The position numbers and the translations under genes are program-made. The notes under the pieces were generated by a model that searched no databases, was not told the DNA's origin, and saw nothing but the letters and a program-made list of their open reading frames with translations. From positions 1-64,000 of the forward strand of contig NZ_JARJEF010000002.1 of the NCBI RefSeq assembly GCF_029697505.1: DNA of 64,000 nucleotides, given 5' to 3'. Below are positions 54,592 to 64,000 of this stretch, one piece after another (within the stretch, counting starts at the first letter, position 1; every line of letters starts with the position of its first letter). The stretch is from Pseudophaeobacter profundi. Lineage in GTDB: Bacteria > Pseudomonadota > Alphaproteobacteria > Rhodobacterales > Rhodobacteraceae.

Positions 54592-55957
54592 TTCTTGCAG
54601 CCTTGATATAGATCATCGGGTTTACGGGTTTGCCATTGACCCTAACCTCATAGTGGAGGTGGGTCCCGGTGGACCGTCCGGTGTTACCCATATCAGCAAT
54701 GTGATCCCCGCGCGAGACCCTTTGGCCCACCTTGACGCGCAGATTTGAGTTATGAGCGTATTTCGTCTCAATCCCAAAGGCATGCTGAATGGTAACAAGT
54801 TTGCCATAACCGGATTGCCAGCCCGCGTGGGTGACGGTGCCATCGGCTGTGGCGTAGATATCTGTGCCGGTTTTACCAGCAAAATCAGATCCTTTGTGCA
54901 GGCGGCGGCCACCGGTCTTGGGGTCGCGGCGGTAGCCAAAGCCGGAAGACCGGCGCACCAGTCCCAAATTCACCGGATTGGCAAAGGGGGCCTGCTGGGC
55001 CGCCATGCGATAGAGGTTCAACTGGTCCAACTGATCAAGAATCTTGTTGGCGCGCAGCTCTTCCGCGGAGGGTTCTTCACCGCGGGTGGACAGGGCTAAA
55101 GGGGCAAGCGGACCGCCCTGACCGCTATAGCCACGCCGGACTTGCTCCAGAATGCGATCTGGTGGCATGCCTGCGTTTTTGAACATCTTGTCCAAAGGGG
55201 TGACAGAGACGGTCACCGCCTCTTCCAATTGGCGGAAAATCTGGTCGTTGCGCTCGTTGAGAAGCTCCAGCTCCAGCTCTATTTCGTCGCGCTGTTCCAG
55301 GGCGGCCTTGGCATCGGCTTCGATCTGGTCGCGCTCATTGGCGGTTTCGGACAGCACCGTCGACAGGAAATCCATCTGCAAAGGTGTGGCACCTGCCATC
55401 AGAGGTGCGGCGCCCTCTGCCTCGGCATTCTGGCGCAGGGCTGCCAGTTCGGCGCGGCTGTTGTCGCGCTGGGTCATGGTCTGGCGCAGGGTGGTTTGGA
55501 TCACTTCGATCCCGGTTTCCAATTCCTGGCGCCGGGTTTCAGAGGTGAGCAGTTCCGACTGCATCAGCGAGATCTGCGCCAGCGCCGCGTTAAAGCGCTC
55601 TTGCGCTGCGAGGGCCTCTTCGGCGCGGCTGTCGCGTTCGCCTGAAATATCATTCAACCGGGCGCGATAGGTCATTTGATCGCGCTTGGCCTGTTCGCGG
55701 AAATTGCCCGACCCGATACTATCCATCAAGACGATAGCTGTGGCGACAATTGACCAGGCGACAAACAGGACCATGCCAAGGGTGGCAATCAGCTGGGTTT
55801 CCGGTCGAAGCCGCACGAAGCGGGTATCTGCATCCGATTTCAAAAACACCCGGCGTTCCGGAAACCAATGTTCCAGAAACGAGTGTATCTTTATAGCCAG
55901 ACGTGTGCGCACGCGCTGATCCTTGTTCCATCCCAATTGAGCCAGAGCGACCGTCAT
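54581..55957 (-). CDS. M23-family metallopeptidase, membrane anchored
   Basis: 458 residues: cytoplasmic lead, one helix (about 55-78), a long coiled coil (about 85-260) and the LytM/M23 domain (about 345-450) with GRRLHKGSDFAG and GTHLHYEVRVNG, so zinc ligands are kept. It should be an active DD-endopeptidase, unlike coiled-coil EnvC-type activators that lack ligands. Bactofilin partner follows directly. Confidence 0.94.
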   Translation of the reverse strand: MTVALAQLGWNKDQRVRTRLAIKIHSFLEHWFPERRVFLKSDADTRFVRLRPETQLIATLGMVLFVAWSIVATAIVLMDSIGSGNFREQAKRDQMTYRARLNDISGERDSRAEEALAAQERFNAALAQISLMQSELLTSETRRQELETGIEVIQTTLRQTMTQRDNSRAELAALRQNAEAEGAAPLMAGATPLQMDFLSTVLSETANERDQIEADAKAALEQRDEIELELELLNERNDQIFRQLEEAVTVSVTPLDKMFKNAGMPPDRILEQVRRGYSGQGGPLAPLALSTRGEEPSAEELRANKILDQLDQLNLYRMAAQQAPFANPVNLGLVRRSSGFGYRRDPKTGGRRLHKGSDFAGKTGTDIYATADGTVTHAGWQSGYGKLVTIQHAFGIETKYAHNSNLRVKVGQRVSRGDHIADMGNTGRSTGTHLHYEVRVNGKPVNPMIYIKAARNVF

Positions 55958-56138
55958 CCCCGTGCGGTTGCTCTGTGGGCGAAATCTTTAGCCATCACCG
56001 AGGTGTTGAGCAAGGGTGATGGGGGAATTCCGCCACTGCGCTGCACCTGCCGATCCCTAGGCACAGTATTGCGCCGCCTTTAGGCGGATTACCGCCAGTA
56101 AGCCGTGGGGCAGACCTCGGAAAGCAAAGCCCGCGGTA

Positions 56139-56978
56139 TCAGATGCCGGAAATCGGCTTCACCTGATCGGCCAGCGGCCAGTAGAAATCAGGCGGGAGAC
56201 CGGCATCTGCGCGCTTTTCCTCGTTGAAAGGCGGCTTTAGCGGGCTGTGGAAGTAGCGCTTCACCAGATCGTGAAAAACGCCTTTCGGGTCCAGGTTGTC
56301 GCGGCCACACAGAAAGTAGAACCATTTGGAGCCATAGGCCACATGGCTGACTTCTTCGGAATAGATCACCTCCAGCGCCTCTACCGCCTGGGTCAGCTTG
56401 GCCTGGCGAAAGATCTTGATCATGCCGGGGGTCACATCCAGTCCGCGCGCTTCCAGCACCATGGGCACTACCGCAAGGCGGGCCATCAGATCCTCGGCGG
56501 TGTCTTCGGCGGCTTTCCACATGCCCTGGTGGGCCGGCAGCGCACCATAGTGGCTGCCCAGGTTTTCCAGGCAATCGCACATCAGGCCAAAATGTTTTGA
56601 TTCTTCGTCCGCCGCCTTCACCCAGTCATCAAAGAAGCCAATCGGCAAAGGCACATGGGAAAAGCGTGCAATGATGTCCCAGTGCAGATCAACCGCGTTC
56701 AACTCGATATGGGCAACCGCATGCAGCAGCGCAATCCGGCCGGCCTCGCTGCCGGGTTTGCGTTTGGGCACATCGCGCGGGCTGAGCAATTCCGGCCGGT
56801 CCGGCCGGGCGGGATGCAGCGGAGGCGTGGCGGTGCCAATCTCTATAGTGCAGGGGGTGTGGCTGCGCGCGTCGCGCCAGGCGGCGGCATGGCGCCGCGA
56901 CAGGGCGGTCTTTTCCTTGCCATCGGCGGTGGTCAGCACCTGGGTGGCCATCTGAGCGAGGCTGAGCGGAGCAGTCAT
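56139..56978 (-). CDS. DUF455 ferritin-like protein
   Basis: 279 residues. Helices with metal-ligand motifs AHIELNAVDLHWD, ADEESKHFGLM and IYSEEVSHVAYG define a di-iron ferritin-like fold (DUF455, related to tRNA hydroxylase MiaE). Substrate unknown. Upstream 260 bases hold a palindromic element at 57097. Start 56978 fits the family. Confidence 0.88.
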   Translation of the reverse strand: MTAPLSLAQMATQVLTTADGKEKTALSRRHAAAWRDARSHTPCTIEIGTATPPLHPARPDRPELLSPRDVPKRKPGSEAGRIALLHAVAHIELNAVDLHWDIIARFSHVPLPIGFFDDWVKAADEESKHFGLMCDCLENLGSHYGALPAHQGMWKAAEDTAEDLMARLAVVPMVLEARGLDVTPGMIKIFRQAKLTQAVEALEVIYSEEVSHVAYGSKWFYFLCGRDNLDPKGVFHDLVKRYFHSPLKPPFNEEKRADAGLPPDFYWPLADQVKPISGI

Positions 56979-57096
56979 GCGGGATCCTTATAGAGAACCG
57001 GAGGGAAAGGTAGGCAAGATCAGGGACCCTCCAAAGCGAAGGCTTCAGAACCCCCATCACCTGATCAGCCCCTGCCATTTCCGCAGCCCCGTCGCA

Positions 57097-57141
57097 AGAT
57101 AAATAGCCGTCTCCCCAAAGGGGCCCCTCGGCGATTTATCT
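57097..57141. repeat. Long imperfect palindrome, REP-like element
   Basis: AGATAAAT (57097-57104) and ATTTATCT (57134-57141) are perfect outer arms. Inside, AGCCG pairs imperfectly with CGGCG and CCCC with GGGG around AAA. The whole 45 bases fold into one hairpin. The A/T outer arms flanking a GC-rich core resemble dispersed palindromic repeats or a bidirectional terminator between bcp and the DUF455 gene. Confidence 0.6.
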
Positions 57142-57238
57142 GGCTTTGTGGCCGCAAAAATGGCTGATCGGGGCCAGGTGACGGGCGGCTCCGAAGCGAA
57201 GCTTGGACCGGCAGCCGCAGCCCCGGTTGCAGGGCGGG

Positions 57239-57700
57239 TTACAAGGCCTTGGCGGCGGCAAGCACCTCTTCGACATGGCCGTCGACTTTGACCTTGCGCC
57301 AGACGCGGGCGATTTTGCCTTCGGCGTCGATTAGAAAGGTCGAGCGCTCGATGCCCCAGTGTTTTTTGCCGTACATGTTTTTTTCTTTCCAGACGCCGTA
57401 GTCTTCGCAGGTGCTGTGATCGGCATCCGACAACAATGGTGTGGTCAGCGCGTGTTTGGCGATGAATTTTTCATGTTTGGAAATCGGATCCTTGGAAATG
57501 CCAAACACCTGGGCGCCAGCATCGGCAAAGGCTTGCAGATGGGCCGAAAAGCCGATGGATTCTTTGGTACAGCCCGGCGTATCATCGCGGGGGTAGAAAA
57601 ACAGAACAACCACCGAGCCTTGCATCTGCGCAAGAGAGCATTCGCCGCCGCCATCGCGGGGCAGGGTGAAAAGCGGGGCCGGATCATGAGCGTCGAGCAT
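57239..57700 (-). CDS. bcp: Thiol peroxidase of the Bcp/PrxQ family
   Basis: 153 residues: FFYPRDDTPGCTKESIGF contains the peroxidatic cysteine of TPGCT, and a second Cys (STCEDYGVW) lies further on. Also GIERSTFLIDAEGKI and WRKVKVDGHVEEVL. Reduces hydroperoxides. ATG 57700 with GGAG nine bases upstream, and the 120-residue upstream extension of the frame is not used. Confidence 0.95.
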   Translation of the reverse strand: MLDAHDPAPLFTLPRDGGGECSLAQMQGSVVVLFFYPRDDTPGCTKESIGFSAHLQAFADAGAQVFGISKDPISKHEKFIAKHALTTPLLSDADHSTCEDYGVWKEKNMYGKKHWGIERSTFLIDAEGKIARVWRKVKVDGHVEEVLAAAKAL

Positions 57701-57826
57701 TTTGTTTGTCTCCAAAACGGGTTGGCAGGGTCTTCCTGTCACAAATAGGCCATCACGGGCAAAGGATAAACAGCGATCGAACCAGAGGCGGAAAACACCG
57801 ACCTTGGCACGCCGGATGCGTCGCAA

Positions 57827-60800
57827 GTGACGAAAGTGACCCAGAGGCAGGCTGCGCATCGGCGCCGCTGGCACTGGCAGCTGTTGCGGTGGACTATTCG
57901 GCTGGTTGTGGTCCTGTGTTTTCTGGCTGCGGGGGCGATCTATTTTGGCGTCGGCACCAAGATGCAGGCCCCGAATTGGCTGCGCCAACGCGTCGAGGCC
58001 CGGCTGGAACAGAACCTGAATGGACTGCAGCTGGAGTTTGGCGAGCTCAACTTTGTGGTCAATCACGGTTGGCGGCCCCGGTTGGGCCTGCGCGACGTGG
58101 TTCTGCGCGGCGCGGACGGCGGCCCTATTCTGCAGCTGGCGGATGCCGAAATTTCCATTGCCATGCGGCCGCTTCTTCGGGCGCGACTGCGGCCAAAGCG
58201 GATATATTTCAATGGATTATATGCCAGTCTGCGGCGTGAAACGGATAGTATCGCGCTGAGTTTCGCCGAAGGGGGGTCGCCACTGCGCCAGGCGGAGAGC
58301 CTGCCGCAACTGATTGAACAATGGGACAGCCAGTTCCAGCTGCCGCAGCTTTCTGCCTTGGTCGATGTGACAATCGAAGGCGTGACGCTGCGCTATGAGG
58401 ATGCCCGGCTTGGCCGCGTCTGGATCATGGATGGCGGCCAGGTGGGGTTTGAACGGCAGGATGAGACCCTGACCATTTCGGCCGGCTTTTCGGTGCTGAG
58501 CGGTCGCCAGGATGTTGGGGTGGTCGAGGCCAGCTATACTTCGGAGATTGGCGAAGTTGCGGCCCAGTTTGGAATTTTGGTCAGTGATATTGCCAGCGAG
58601 GATATTGCGGTGCAGGCGCCGGCGCTTGGCTGGTTGCAGGTGCTGCGCGCGGCGATTTCGGGCTCGCTGCGTGGTGGTGTTGATGCGGACGGCGGGCTGC
58701 TGCCGCTTTCGGCGATCTTGCAGATTGGCGAGGGGGTTATCCAGCCTTCGCCGCAGACACTGCCGATTCCGATTCACGGGGCGCATAGCTATTTCACCTA
58801 TTACCCGCAGGACCAGCGCTTGCAGTTTGACGAGCTGAAGGTCAGCAGCGGCTGGGGCTCTGGCACCATGGAGGGGCAGGCCGATCTGGCGGGGATACGC
58901 GATGGGCGGCTGACCGATCTGGTGGGGCAACTGCACTTTCGCGACCTGACCCTGAACCCAGCCGGGCTTTACCCGACGCCGCAGGTCTTTGCCGGGGTAA
59001 CGGCTGATTTCCACCTGCAACCTGCGCCTTTTCGCTTTCAGCTGGGCGAAATGCTGGTGGAGCACGAGGGCCGTCAGATCCACCTGAATGGTGATATCAA
59101 GACCGGAGAGGAAGGCTGGGACTATGCCCTGAACGCGCAGTCAGATCTGCTGGATCTGGCCCAGGTGAAATCGCTCTGGCCCGCTGGGGCAGCGGAAAAA
59201 CCGCGGCGCTGGGTGTTGCAGAATGTGGCGAAGGCGCAGGCGCAGGCGGTGAACTTTGCCCTGCGGGGCAAGGGGCGGGACAGGCCCTTTGTGGCGCTGG
59301 AAGCGAATTTTTCCGGCGCAGAGGTCAAGTTTCAGAAACATTTGCCGCCGGTACAGGATGCGGCGGGGCATTTCAGCCTCTATGGCAACCGGATGGTCAT
59401 CGTCGCCCGCAAAGGCACGGTGACGGCGGATCAAGGCGGCTCTGTCTCGGTGGCGGGGACCTCTTTCATTATTCCGGATACGACGGTCAAGGACGGCACG
59501 CCGGGGATTGCGCGAGTGGTGGCGCAGGGCTCGGTCACGGCGGGGCTGTCGCTGCTGAACCGGCCGCCGCTGGCCATTATGGACAAGGCCGAATTGCCGG
59601 TCGATCTGGCGGCGGGGCAGATCAATGTCGTGGGCACCCTGGCCTTGCCGCTGAAGCGGAAGGTGGCCCCGGAGGAGATTACCTATCACTACACCGGGGT
59701 GGTTCGCGATGTGCGCAGTACCGTGCTGGTGCCCGGACAAGAGGTCGCCGCGCAGCGTCTGGAGTTGCGCGGCGATCAGGGGCAGGTGTCGCTATCGGGG
59801 GCAGGCAGGCTTTCGGGGGTGCCGCTGACAGCCCATTGGCAACAGGCCGTGGGCAAGGATGTCAGCCGCGCCAGCCAGGTCACTGGCCGGGTTGAGATCA
59901 GCGCCGCTGCGCTTGCGACCTTTGAAATCGGTTTGCCCGATGGCACCGTTGCCGGGCAGGGACAGGGAGACTACCAACTGGATCTGGCCCCGGATCAGCC
60001 ACCCAAGCTGCAGCTGTCGTCGGATCTGGCCGGGCTTGATCTGCGGATCGCGCCGATCAGCTGGCGCAAGGCGCCGCCGACGACGGGCAGGCTGGATCTG
60101 GAGGCGACACTGTCAACACCGGCCAAGGTGGACCGGCTGTCGCTCTCTGCGCCGGGGCTGACGGCGCAGGGCCAGGTCAGCGTTACGCCAGGCGGCGGGC
60201 TGGACCGTGCCAGCTTCTCTTCGGTGACTGTGGGCAACTGGCTGCAGGGGGCGGTGCAGTTTGTCGGACGAAACAATGGCCAGGCAGATCTGCAGGTGAC
60301 GGGGGGGACGCTGGACCTGCAAAAGGCACCGTTTTCTGCAGAAAGCGGCAGCAGCTCTGGCGGCGGCGCGTCAACTGGCCCGATCACCATGCGGCTGGAT
60401 CGGTTGCAGGTCACCGAGAGCATCGCCCTCACCGGGTTTGAGGGGCGGTTTTCTACCAATGGCGGGTTCAACGGCCAATTCACCGGGCGGCTCAACGGGG
60501 CACCGACGGTTTCGGGGGTGGTGGTGCCACAGGGCGGCGGCATCGCAATGCGCCTCCGGTCAAAAGATGCCGGCGGGGTGTTTCAAGCGGCGGGTATTCT
60601 GCGCCATGGCCGGGGTGGCAGTTTTGACATGACCCTGGTGCCAGCCTCGGTTGCGGGCGAATATGACGGCGAGATCAAGATCCAGAATACCCGGATTAAG
60701 AACGCGCCATCAATGGCCGCCCTGTTGAATGCGATCAGTGTGATTGGCCTGCTGGATGAGCTTTCCGGCGGGGGGATCCTGTTCACCGGGGTCGAGGCTA

Positions 60801-61177
60801 AGTTCCGCTTGGGGTCCACCCATCTGACCCTGCATGAGAGCAGCGCCGTCGGCCCGTCCATGGGGATCTCGATGGATGGGATCTATGATCTGCGCAATGG
60901 TGCGCTGGATATGCGCGGGGTGATTTCGCCGATCTATCTGATCAATGCCATCGGGCGCGTGGTGGCGCGCAAGGGCGAGGGGTTGTTTGGCTTTGCCTTC
61001 AAGCTGAAAGGCAGCGCGGATGACCCGAGTGTCAGTGTCAATCCGCTGTCCGCCCTGGCCCCGGGGATTGTCCGGGACATTTTTCGCGGCAAGGCGCCGA
61101 CAGTGCCGGGGGCTCCGGTGGAAGAACGCGCGCCAGATCCACCGCATCGCCCCAGCAACAGCGGTGGTGAACGCTAG
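57827..61177 (+). CDS. AsmA-like / DUF3971 large envelope protein
   Basis: 1116 residues. One N-terminal helix (about 20-40), then a long beta-rich periplasmic chain with the DUF3971-like part in the middle and an AsmA-like C-terminal part (NTRIKNAPSMAALLNAISVIGLLDELSGGGI, GSADDPSVSVNPLSALAPG). Proteins of this kind bridge the membranes and move phospholipid. GTG start at 57827 is a guess with no clear ribosome-binding site. Divergent from bcp, and queA follows 74 bases later. Confidence 0.85.
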   Translation: MTKVTQRQAAHRRRWHWQLLRWTIRLVVVLCFLAAGAIYFGVGTKMQAPNWLRQRVEARLEQNLNGLQLEFGELNFVVNHGWRPRLGLRDVVLRGADGGPILQLADAEISIAMRPLLRARLRPKRIYFNGLYASLRRETDSIALSFAEGGSPLRQAESLPQLIEQWDSQFQLPQLSALVDVTIEGVTLRYEDARLGRVWIMDGGQVGFERQDETLTISAGFSVLSGRQDVGVVEASYTSEIGEVAAQFGILVSDIASEDIAVQAPALGWLQVLRAAISGSLRGGVDADGGLLPLSAILQIGEGVIQPSPQTLPIPIHGAHSYFTYYPQDQRLQFDELKVSSGWGSGTMEGQADLAGIRDGRLTDLVGQLHFRDLTLNPAGLYPTPQVFAGVTADFHLQPAPFRFQLGEMLVEHEGRQIHLNGDIKTGEEGWDYALNAQSDLLDLAQVKSLWPAGAAEKPRRWVLQNVAKAQAQAVNFALRGKGRDRPFVALEANFSGAEVKFQKHLPPVQDAAGHFSLYGNRMVIVARKGTVTADQGGSVSVAGTSFIIPDTTVKDGTPGIARVVAQGSVTAGLSLLNRPPLAIMDKAELPVDLAAGQINVVGTLALPLKRKVAPEEITYHYTGVVRDVRSTVLVPGQEVAAQRLELRGDQGQVSLSGAGRLSGVPLTAHWQQAVGKDVSRASQVTGRVEISAAALATFEIGLPDGTVAGQGQGDYQLDLAPDQPPKLQLSSDLAGLDLRIAPISWRKAPPTTGRLDLEATLSTPAKVDRLSLSAPGLTAQGQVSVTPGGGLDRASFSSVTVGNWLQGAVQFVGRNNGQADLQVTGGTLDLQKAPFSAESGSSSGGGASTGPITMRLDRLQVTESIALTGFEGRFSTNGGFNGQFTGRLNGAPTVSGVVVPQGGGIAMRLRSKDAGGVFQAAGILRHGRGGSFDMTLVPASVAGEYDGEIKIQNTRIKNAPSMAALLNAISVIGLLDELSGGGILFTGVEAKFRLGSTHLTLHESSAVGPSMGISMDGIYDLRNGALDMRGVISPIYLINAIGRVVARKGEGLFGFAFKLKGSADDPSVSVNPLSALAPGIVRDIFRGKAPTVPGAPVEERAPDPPHRPSNSGGER

Positions 61178-61251
61178 GCCGGTGGAATTTTCTGGGCTCG
61201 GCGCAGATCTGGGCCATGGTCAAGGCGTGTGAAACCTCGTAAAGGAGCGCC

Positions 61252-62322
61252 ATGAAACTGAGCGATTTTGACTTTGACCTGCCTGAAGATCTGATAGCCA
61301 CCCGCCCGGCAAGCCCGCGCAGCTCGGCCCGCTTGCTGGTGGCCACGCCAAACCAGTTGCAGGATGCACATGTTGGCGACCTTGTCGATCTATTGCAGAG
61401 CGGCGATCGGCTGGTGTTGAATGACACCCGCGTCATCCCGGCGCGGTTATCAGGTCTGCGCCACCGAGACACCGCACAGGGCAAGACCGCTGCCAAGATC
61501 GAGGTGACCCTGCTGGATCCCAAGCCGGATGGCGGTTGGTCAGCGCTGCTCAAACCCTTGAAAAAGATCAAACCGGGCGAAGAGCTGGTATTTTCCGATT
61601 CCCTGACGGCAGAGTTGGTGCGGGTCGAAGACGGCCAGGGGGTGCTGCGGTTCAATCTGACAGGGGATGATTTTGATCAGGCGCTGAACGCGGCTGGTGC
61701 CATGCCCTTGCCGCCCTATATCGCCGCCAAACGCGCAGCCGATGACCGGGATAAAGAGGATTACCAGACGATCTGGGCCCGGCATGCGGGCGCGGTGGCT
61801 GCGCCAACCGCTTCTTTGCATTTTGATGCCCCGCTGCTGGCGCATCTGGCGGCCAAGGGCGTCACCTTTACCTATGTGACGCTGCATGTGGGGGCGGGCA
61901 CCTTTCTGCCGGTCAAGGTCGAGGATGTGACCCGCCACAAGATGCACGCGGAATGGGGCCGTGTCAGCCCCGAGGCCGCGACCGAGATTGCTGCCACCAA
62001 GGCAGCCGGGGGGCGTGTCATTCCGGTAGGGACCACGGCGCTGCGGCTGATAGAAAGTGCCGCGCGTTCTGGCGAGATTGCGGCCTGGGAGGGGGAGACC
62101 GACATCTTTATCTATCCCGGTTTCACCTTTCATGTGGCCGATGCGCTGATGACGAATTTTCACCTGCCAAAATCGACGCTGTTGATGCTGATCTCTGCCT
62201 TGATGGGGGCAGAGAGGGTGCGCGAAATCTATGATCACGCAGTGAAAAATCGTTATCGTTTCTTTTCTTATGGCGACGGGTCGCTTTTGCTGCCGCAAAA
62301 GACGAATACGTCGCAGAATTAG
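61252..62322 (+). CDS. queA: S-adenosylmethionine:tRNA ribosyltransferase-isomerase
   Basis: 356 residues: [67 protein letters not shown] and [16 protein letters not shown] match QueA throughout. Makes epoxyqueuosine on tRNA. AAAGGAG precedes the start. Confidence 0.97.
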   Translation: MKLSDFDFDLPEDLIATRPASPRSSARLLVATPNQLQDAHVGDLVDLLQSGDRLVLNDTRVIPARLSGLRHRDTAQGKTAAKIEVTLLDPKPDGGWSALLKPLKKIKPGEELVFSDSLTAELVRVEDGQGVLRFNLTGDDFDQALNAAGAMPLPPYIAAKRAADDRDKEDYQTIWARHAGAVAAPTASLHFDAPLLAHLAAKGVTFTYVTLHVGAGTFLPVKVEDVTRHKMHAEWGRVSPEAATEIAATKAAGGRVIPVGTTALRLIESAARSGEIAAWEGETDIFIYPGFTFHVADALMTNFHLPKSTLLMLISALMGAERVREIYDHAVKNRYRFFSYGDGSLLLPQKTNTSQN

Positions 62323-62516
62323 CGCTAATCTTGCTAGACAAGCCTAGGCAGTATGCGTTCTGATCCCGCCGAGGGTTCTGGCGTGCGAAACCAATCCTGA
62401 ACATAGAATAGTACCTCTGCCAGTCAGGGGGCTTTGGGTCAGAAATAACAGGCGGGCTGAGGCTGCTGGACCATTGTGGCCTGCGGTTTGTTCTCGTCGG
62501 TAAAGGAGTTACCGAG

Positions 62517-63791
62517 ATGCTGCAGGTTTTGTCGAGCGCATGGGCGCTGCTGTTGGGCATGGGCATGCTGATGATTGGCAATGGCATGCAGGGCACCATC
62601 CTGGGTGTGCGCGGCGCCATGGAAGGCTTTTCCACCCTGCAGATGTCCTTTGTTATGTCCGCCTATTTTGTCGGCTTTCTGGGGGGCTCGCGTCTGGCGC
62701 CTGAAATGATCCGCCGGGTTGGCCATGTGCGGGTCTTTGCGGCGCTGGCCTCGCTGATTTCGGCAGTAATGATCCTGTATCCGGCGGTGGCCAACCCCAT
62801 TGCCTGGATGCTGGGCCGCGCCCTGATCGGGTTTTGCTTTTCGGGCGTGTATGTCACGGCGGAAAGCTGGCTGAACAATGCGGCGGACAATGCCAACCGG
62901 GGCAAGGCGCTGTCTCTTTATATGATTGTGCAGACGGTTGGCATCGTGACGGCCCAGGCGCTGATGTTGGTGGGGGATCCGGCAGGCTATGAAACTTTTG
63001 TGATTGCCTCGGTGGTGATCTCGGTTTCTTTTGCGCCGATTTTGCTGTCGATCTCGCCCACGCCGGCCTTTGACACCACCAAACCGATGTCCCTGCGTGC
63101 CCTGATGAAAGTTTCACCGCTGGGCTGTGTGGGGATGTTCCTGCTGGGGGGCGTATTCTCGGCGCAATTCGGCATGAGCGCGGTCTACGCCGCCGAGGCT
63201 GGGTTAAGCCTGACGCAAATCTCGGTCTTTATCGCCACCTTTTATATTGGGGCGATTGTGCTGCAATATCCGCTGGGCTGGATGTCTGACTGGATGGATC
63301 GCCGGATTCTTGTTCTGGCGGCTTCGGCTCTGGGGGGGGGCGCTGCGCTTATGGGGGTGGTCATGGGCGGCGAGTACAGCTTTTTGCTTGTTGCCGCCTT
63401 CTTTATTGGCGGTATGTCCAACCCGCTTTATTCGCTGTTGATCGCCCATACCAATGACTATCTGGAGCACGACGATATGGCGGCGGCCTCGGGCGGGCTG
63501 GTCTTTATCAACGGGCTGGGGGCCATTGCCGGGCCGGTGATCACGGGCTGGATCATGAGCGATGCGATTTTTGGCCCTCCGGGATATTTCCTGTTCATGG
63601 CGGTCTTGCTGGGGGCGCTGGCATGCTACGCGCTGTACCGTACCACGCAGCGTGCCGCGATTCCTTCGGATGAAACCGGGATCATGGCGCCGATGTCGCT
63701 GACGGGTTCTCCTGTTGCGGTGGAATTCGCACAGGAATATGCCATCGAAACCGACATAGAGGAGCAAGAAGCCGCCACCGAGGCGGGGTGA
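62517..63791 (+). CDS. MFS transporter (YcaD-like)
   Basis: 424 residues with about 12 hydrophobic helices. MFS loop motif LGGSRLAPEMIRRVGHVRVF between helices 2 and 3 and GWMSDWMDRR between 8 and 9. Resembles the YcaD group. Substrate unknown. Acidic cytoplasmic tail (DIEEQEAATEAG). AAAGGAG upstream. Confidence 0.9.
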   Translation: MLQVLSSAWALLLGMGMLMIGNGMQGTILGVRGAMEGFSTLQMSFVMSAYFVGFLGGSRLAPEMIRRVGHVRVFAALASLISAVMILYPAVANPIAWMLGRALIGFCFSGVYVTAESWLNNAADNANRGKALSLYMIVQTVGIVTAQALMLVGDPAGYETFVIASVVISVSFAPILLSISPTPAFDTTKPMSLRALMKVSPLGCVGMFLLGGVFSAQFGMSAVYAAEAGLSLTQISVFIATFYIGAIVLQYPLGWMSDWMDRRILVLAASALGGGAALMGVVMGGEYSFLLVAAFFIGGMSNPLYSLLIAHTNDYLEHDDMAAASGGLVFINGLGAIAGPVITGWIMSDAIFGPPGYFLFMAVLLGALACYALYRTTQRAAIPSDETGIMAPMSLTGSPVAVEFAQEYAIETDIEEQEAATEAG

Positions 63792-63852
63792 TTGCGCTAA
63801 CCTTTTGGGTTTGTGAGTAATATTTCAACAAATGGCCCTGTGTGTTACAATT

Positions 63853-63869
63853 AGTGACCCAGGGTCACT
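63853..63869. promoter_or_regulatory. 17-bp palindrome upstream of the DUF924 gene
   Basis: AGTGACCC-A-GGGTCACT is a perfect inverted repeat with 8-bp arms and a one-base centre. It is 62 bases before the start of the last gene, so a candidate operator. Too short a stem-loop to be a terminator. Confidence 0.5.
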
Positions 63870-63930
63870 TGCAAATCACCCGTAAAATGGTCTGAAGTTA
63901 TCCTCAGTATTAATACGTGGAGATGGCACA

Positions 63931-64000
63931 ATGCAGGGCCCGGAAGATATCCTCAAATTCTGGTTGGATGAGGTTGGTGAAGACGGCTGGTATCTGAGCG
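63931..64000 (+). CDS. DUF924-family protein (partial, runs off the window)
   Basis: 23 codons are visible, MQGPEDILKFWLDEVGEDGW and a few more, matching the start of DUF924 proteins (PEDILxFW). GGAG nine bases before the ATG. The rest lies past 64000. Confidence 0.75.
   Translation, partial: MQGPEDILKFWLDEVGEDGWYLS

Overview
The window looks like a chromosomal segment from an alphaproteobacterium of the order Rhodobacterales, most likely the Roseobacter group. The grounds are the complete gene transfer agent (GTA) head-tail cluster of the Rhodobacter capsulatus type, the pyruvate dehydrogenase E1-beta with its own lipoyl domain, the GC-rich codon use, a CtrA-type box, and the general gene content. 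Species cannot be fixed from sequence reading alone.

Layout. 1-723: the tip of an IS21-like insertion sequence cutting a globin-coupled sensor gene, a decayed stretch, and a tRNA-Leu(UAG). 1111-6345: a four-gene minus-strand polyamine operon (speA, carboxy(nor)spermidine dehydrogenase, nspC, speB) that would make agmatine, putrescine and then spermidine through a carboxyspermidine intermediate. 6567-7472: a bestrophin-like channel. 7849-9093: a compact phage-type lysis cassette, with a membrane/holin-like domain fused to a GH24 endolysin followed by an overlapping inner and outer spanin pair. 9137-17798: a GFA protein, a membrane alpha/beta hydrolase, a porin, trigger factor, CpdB and two small lipoproteins. 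17945-19187: ribosomal rpsF-rpsR-rplI. 20411-22486: two YceI-type proteins, one fused to cytochrome b561. 22756-28761: fatty-acid synthesis (fabD, fabG, acpP, fabF) with an unusual HisA-like paralogue inserted, then mltG.

29113-43531 is the GTA structural cluster, apparently intact from g1 (small terminase) to g15 (megatron), all on the plus strand, with many 4-nt overlaps. A strongly foldable intergenic element sits between the capsid gene and g6. A small conserved-looking ORF and cysE follow it. The lysis cassette 20 kb upstream is the best candidate in this window for releasing GTA particles.

45262-64000 carries pdhA-pdhB-pdhC (minus strand, with a palindrome over the promoter), ftsB (with a CtrA-type box upstream), pgk, two tandem cyclophilins, an RTX protein, a bactofilin overlapping an M23 peptidase, a DUF455 ferritin-like protein, a Bcp peroxiredoxin, an AsmA-like giant, queA, an MFS transporter and the first 70 bases of a DUF924 gene.

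Starts given here were moved from the longest reading frame wherever a Shine-Dalgarno sequence or family length argued for it. All family names come from reading motifs and no database search was run.
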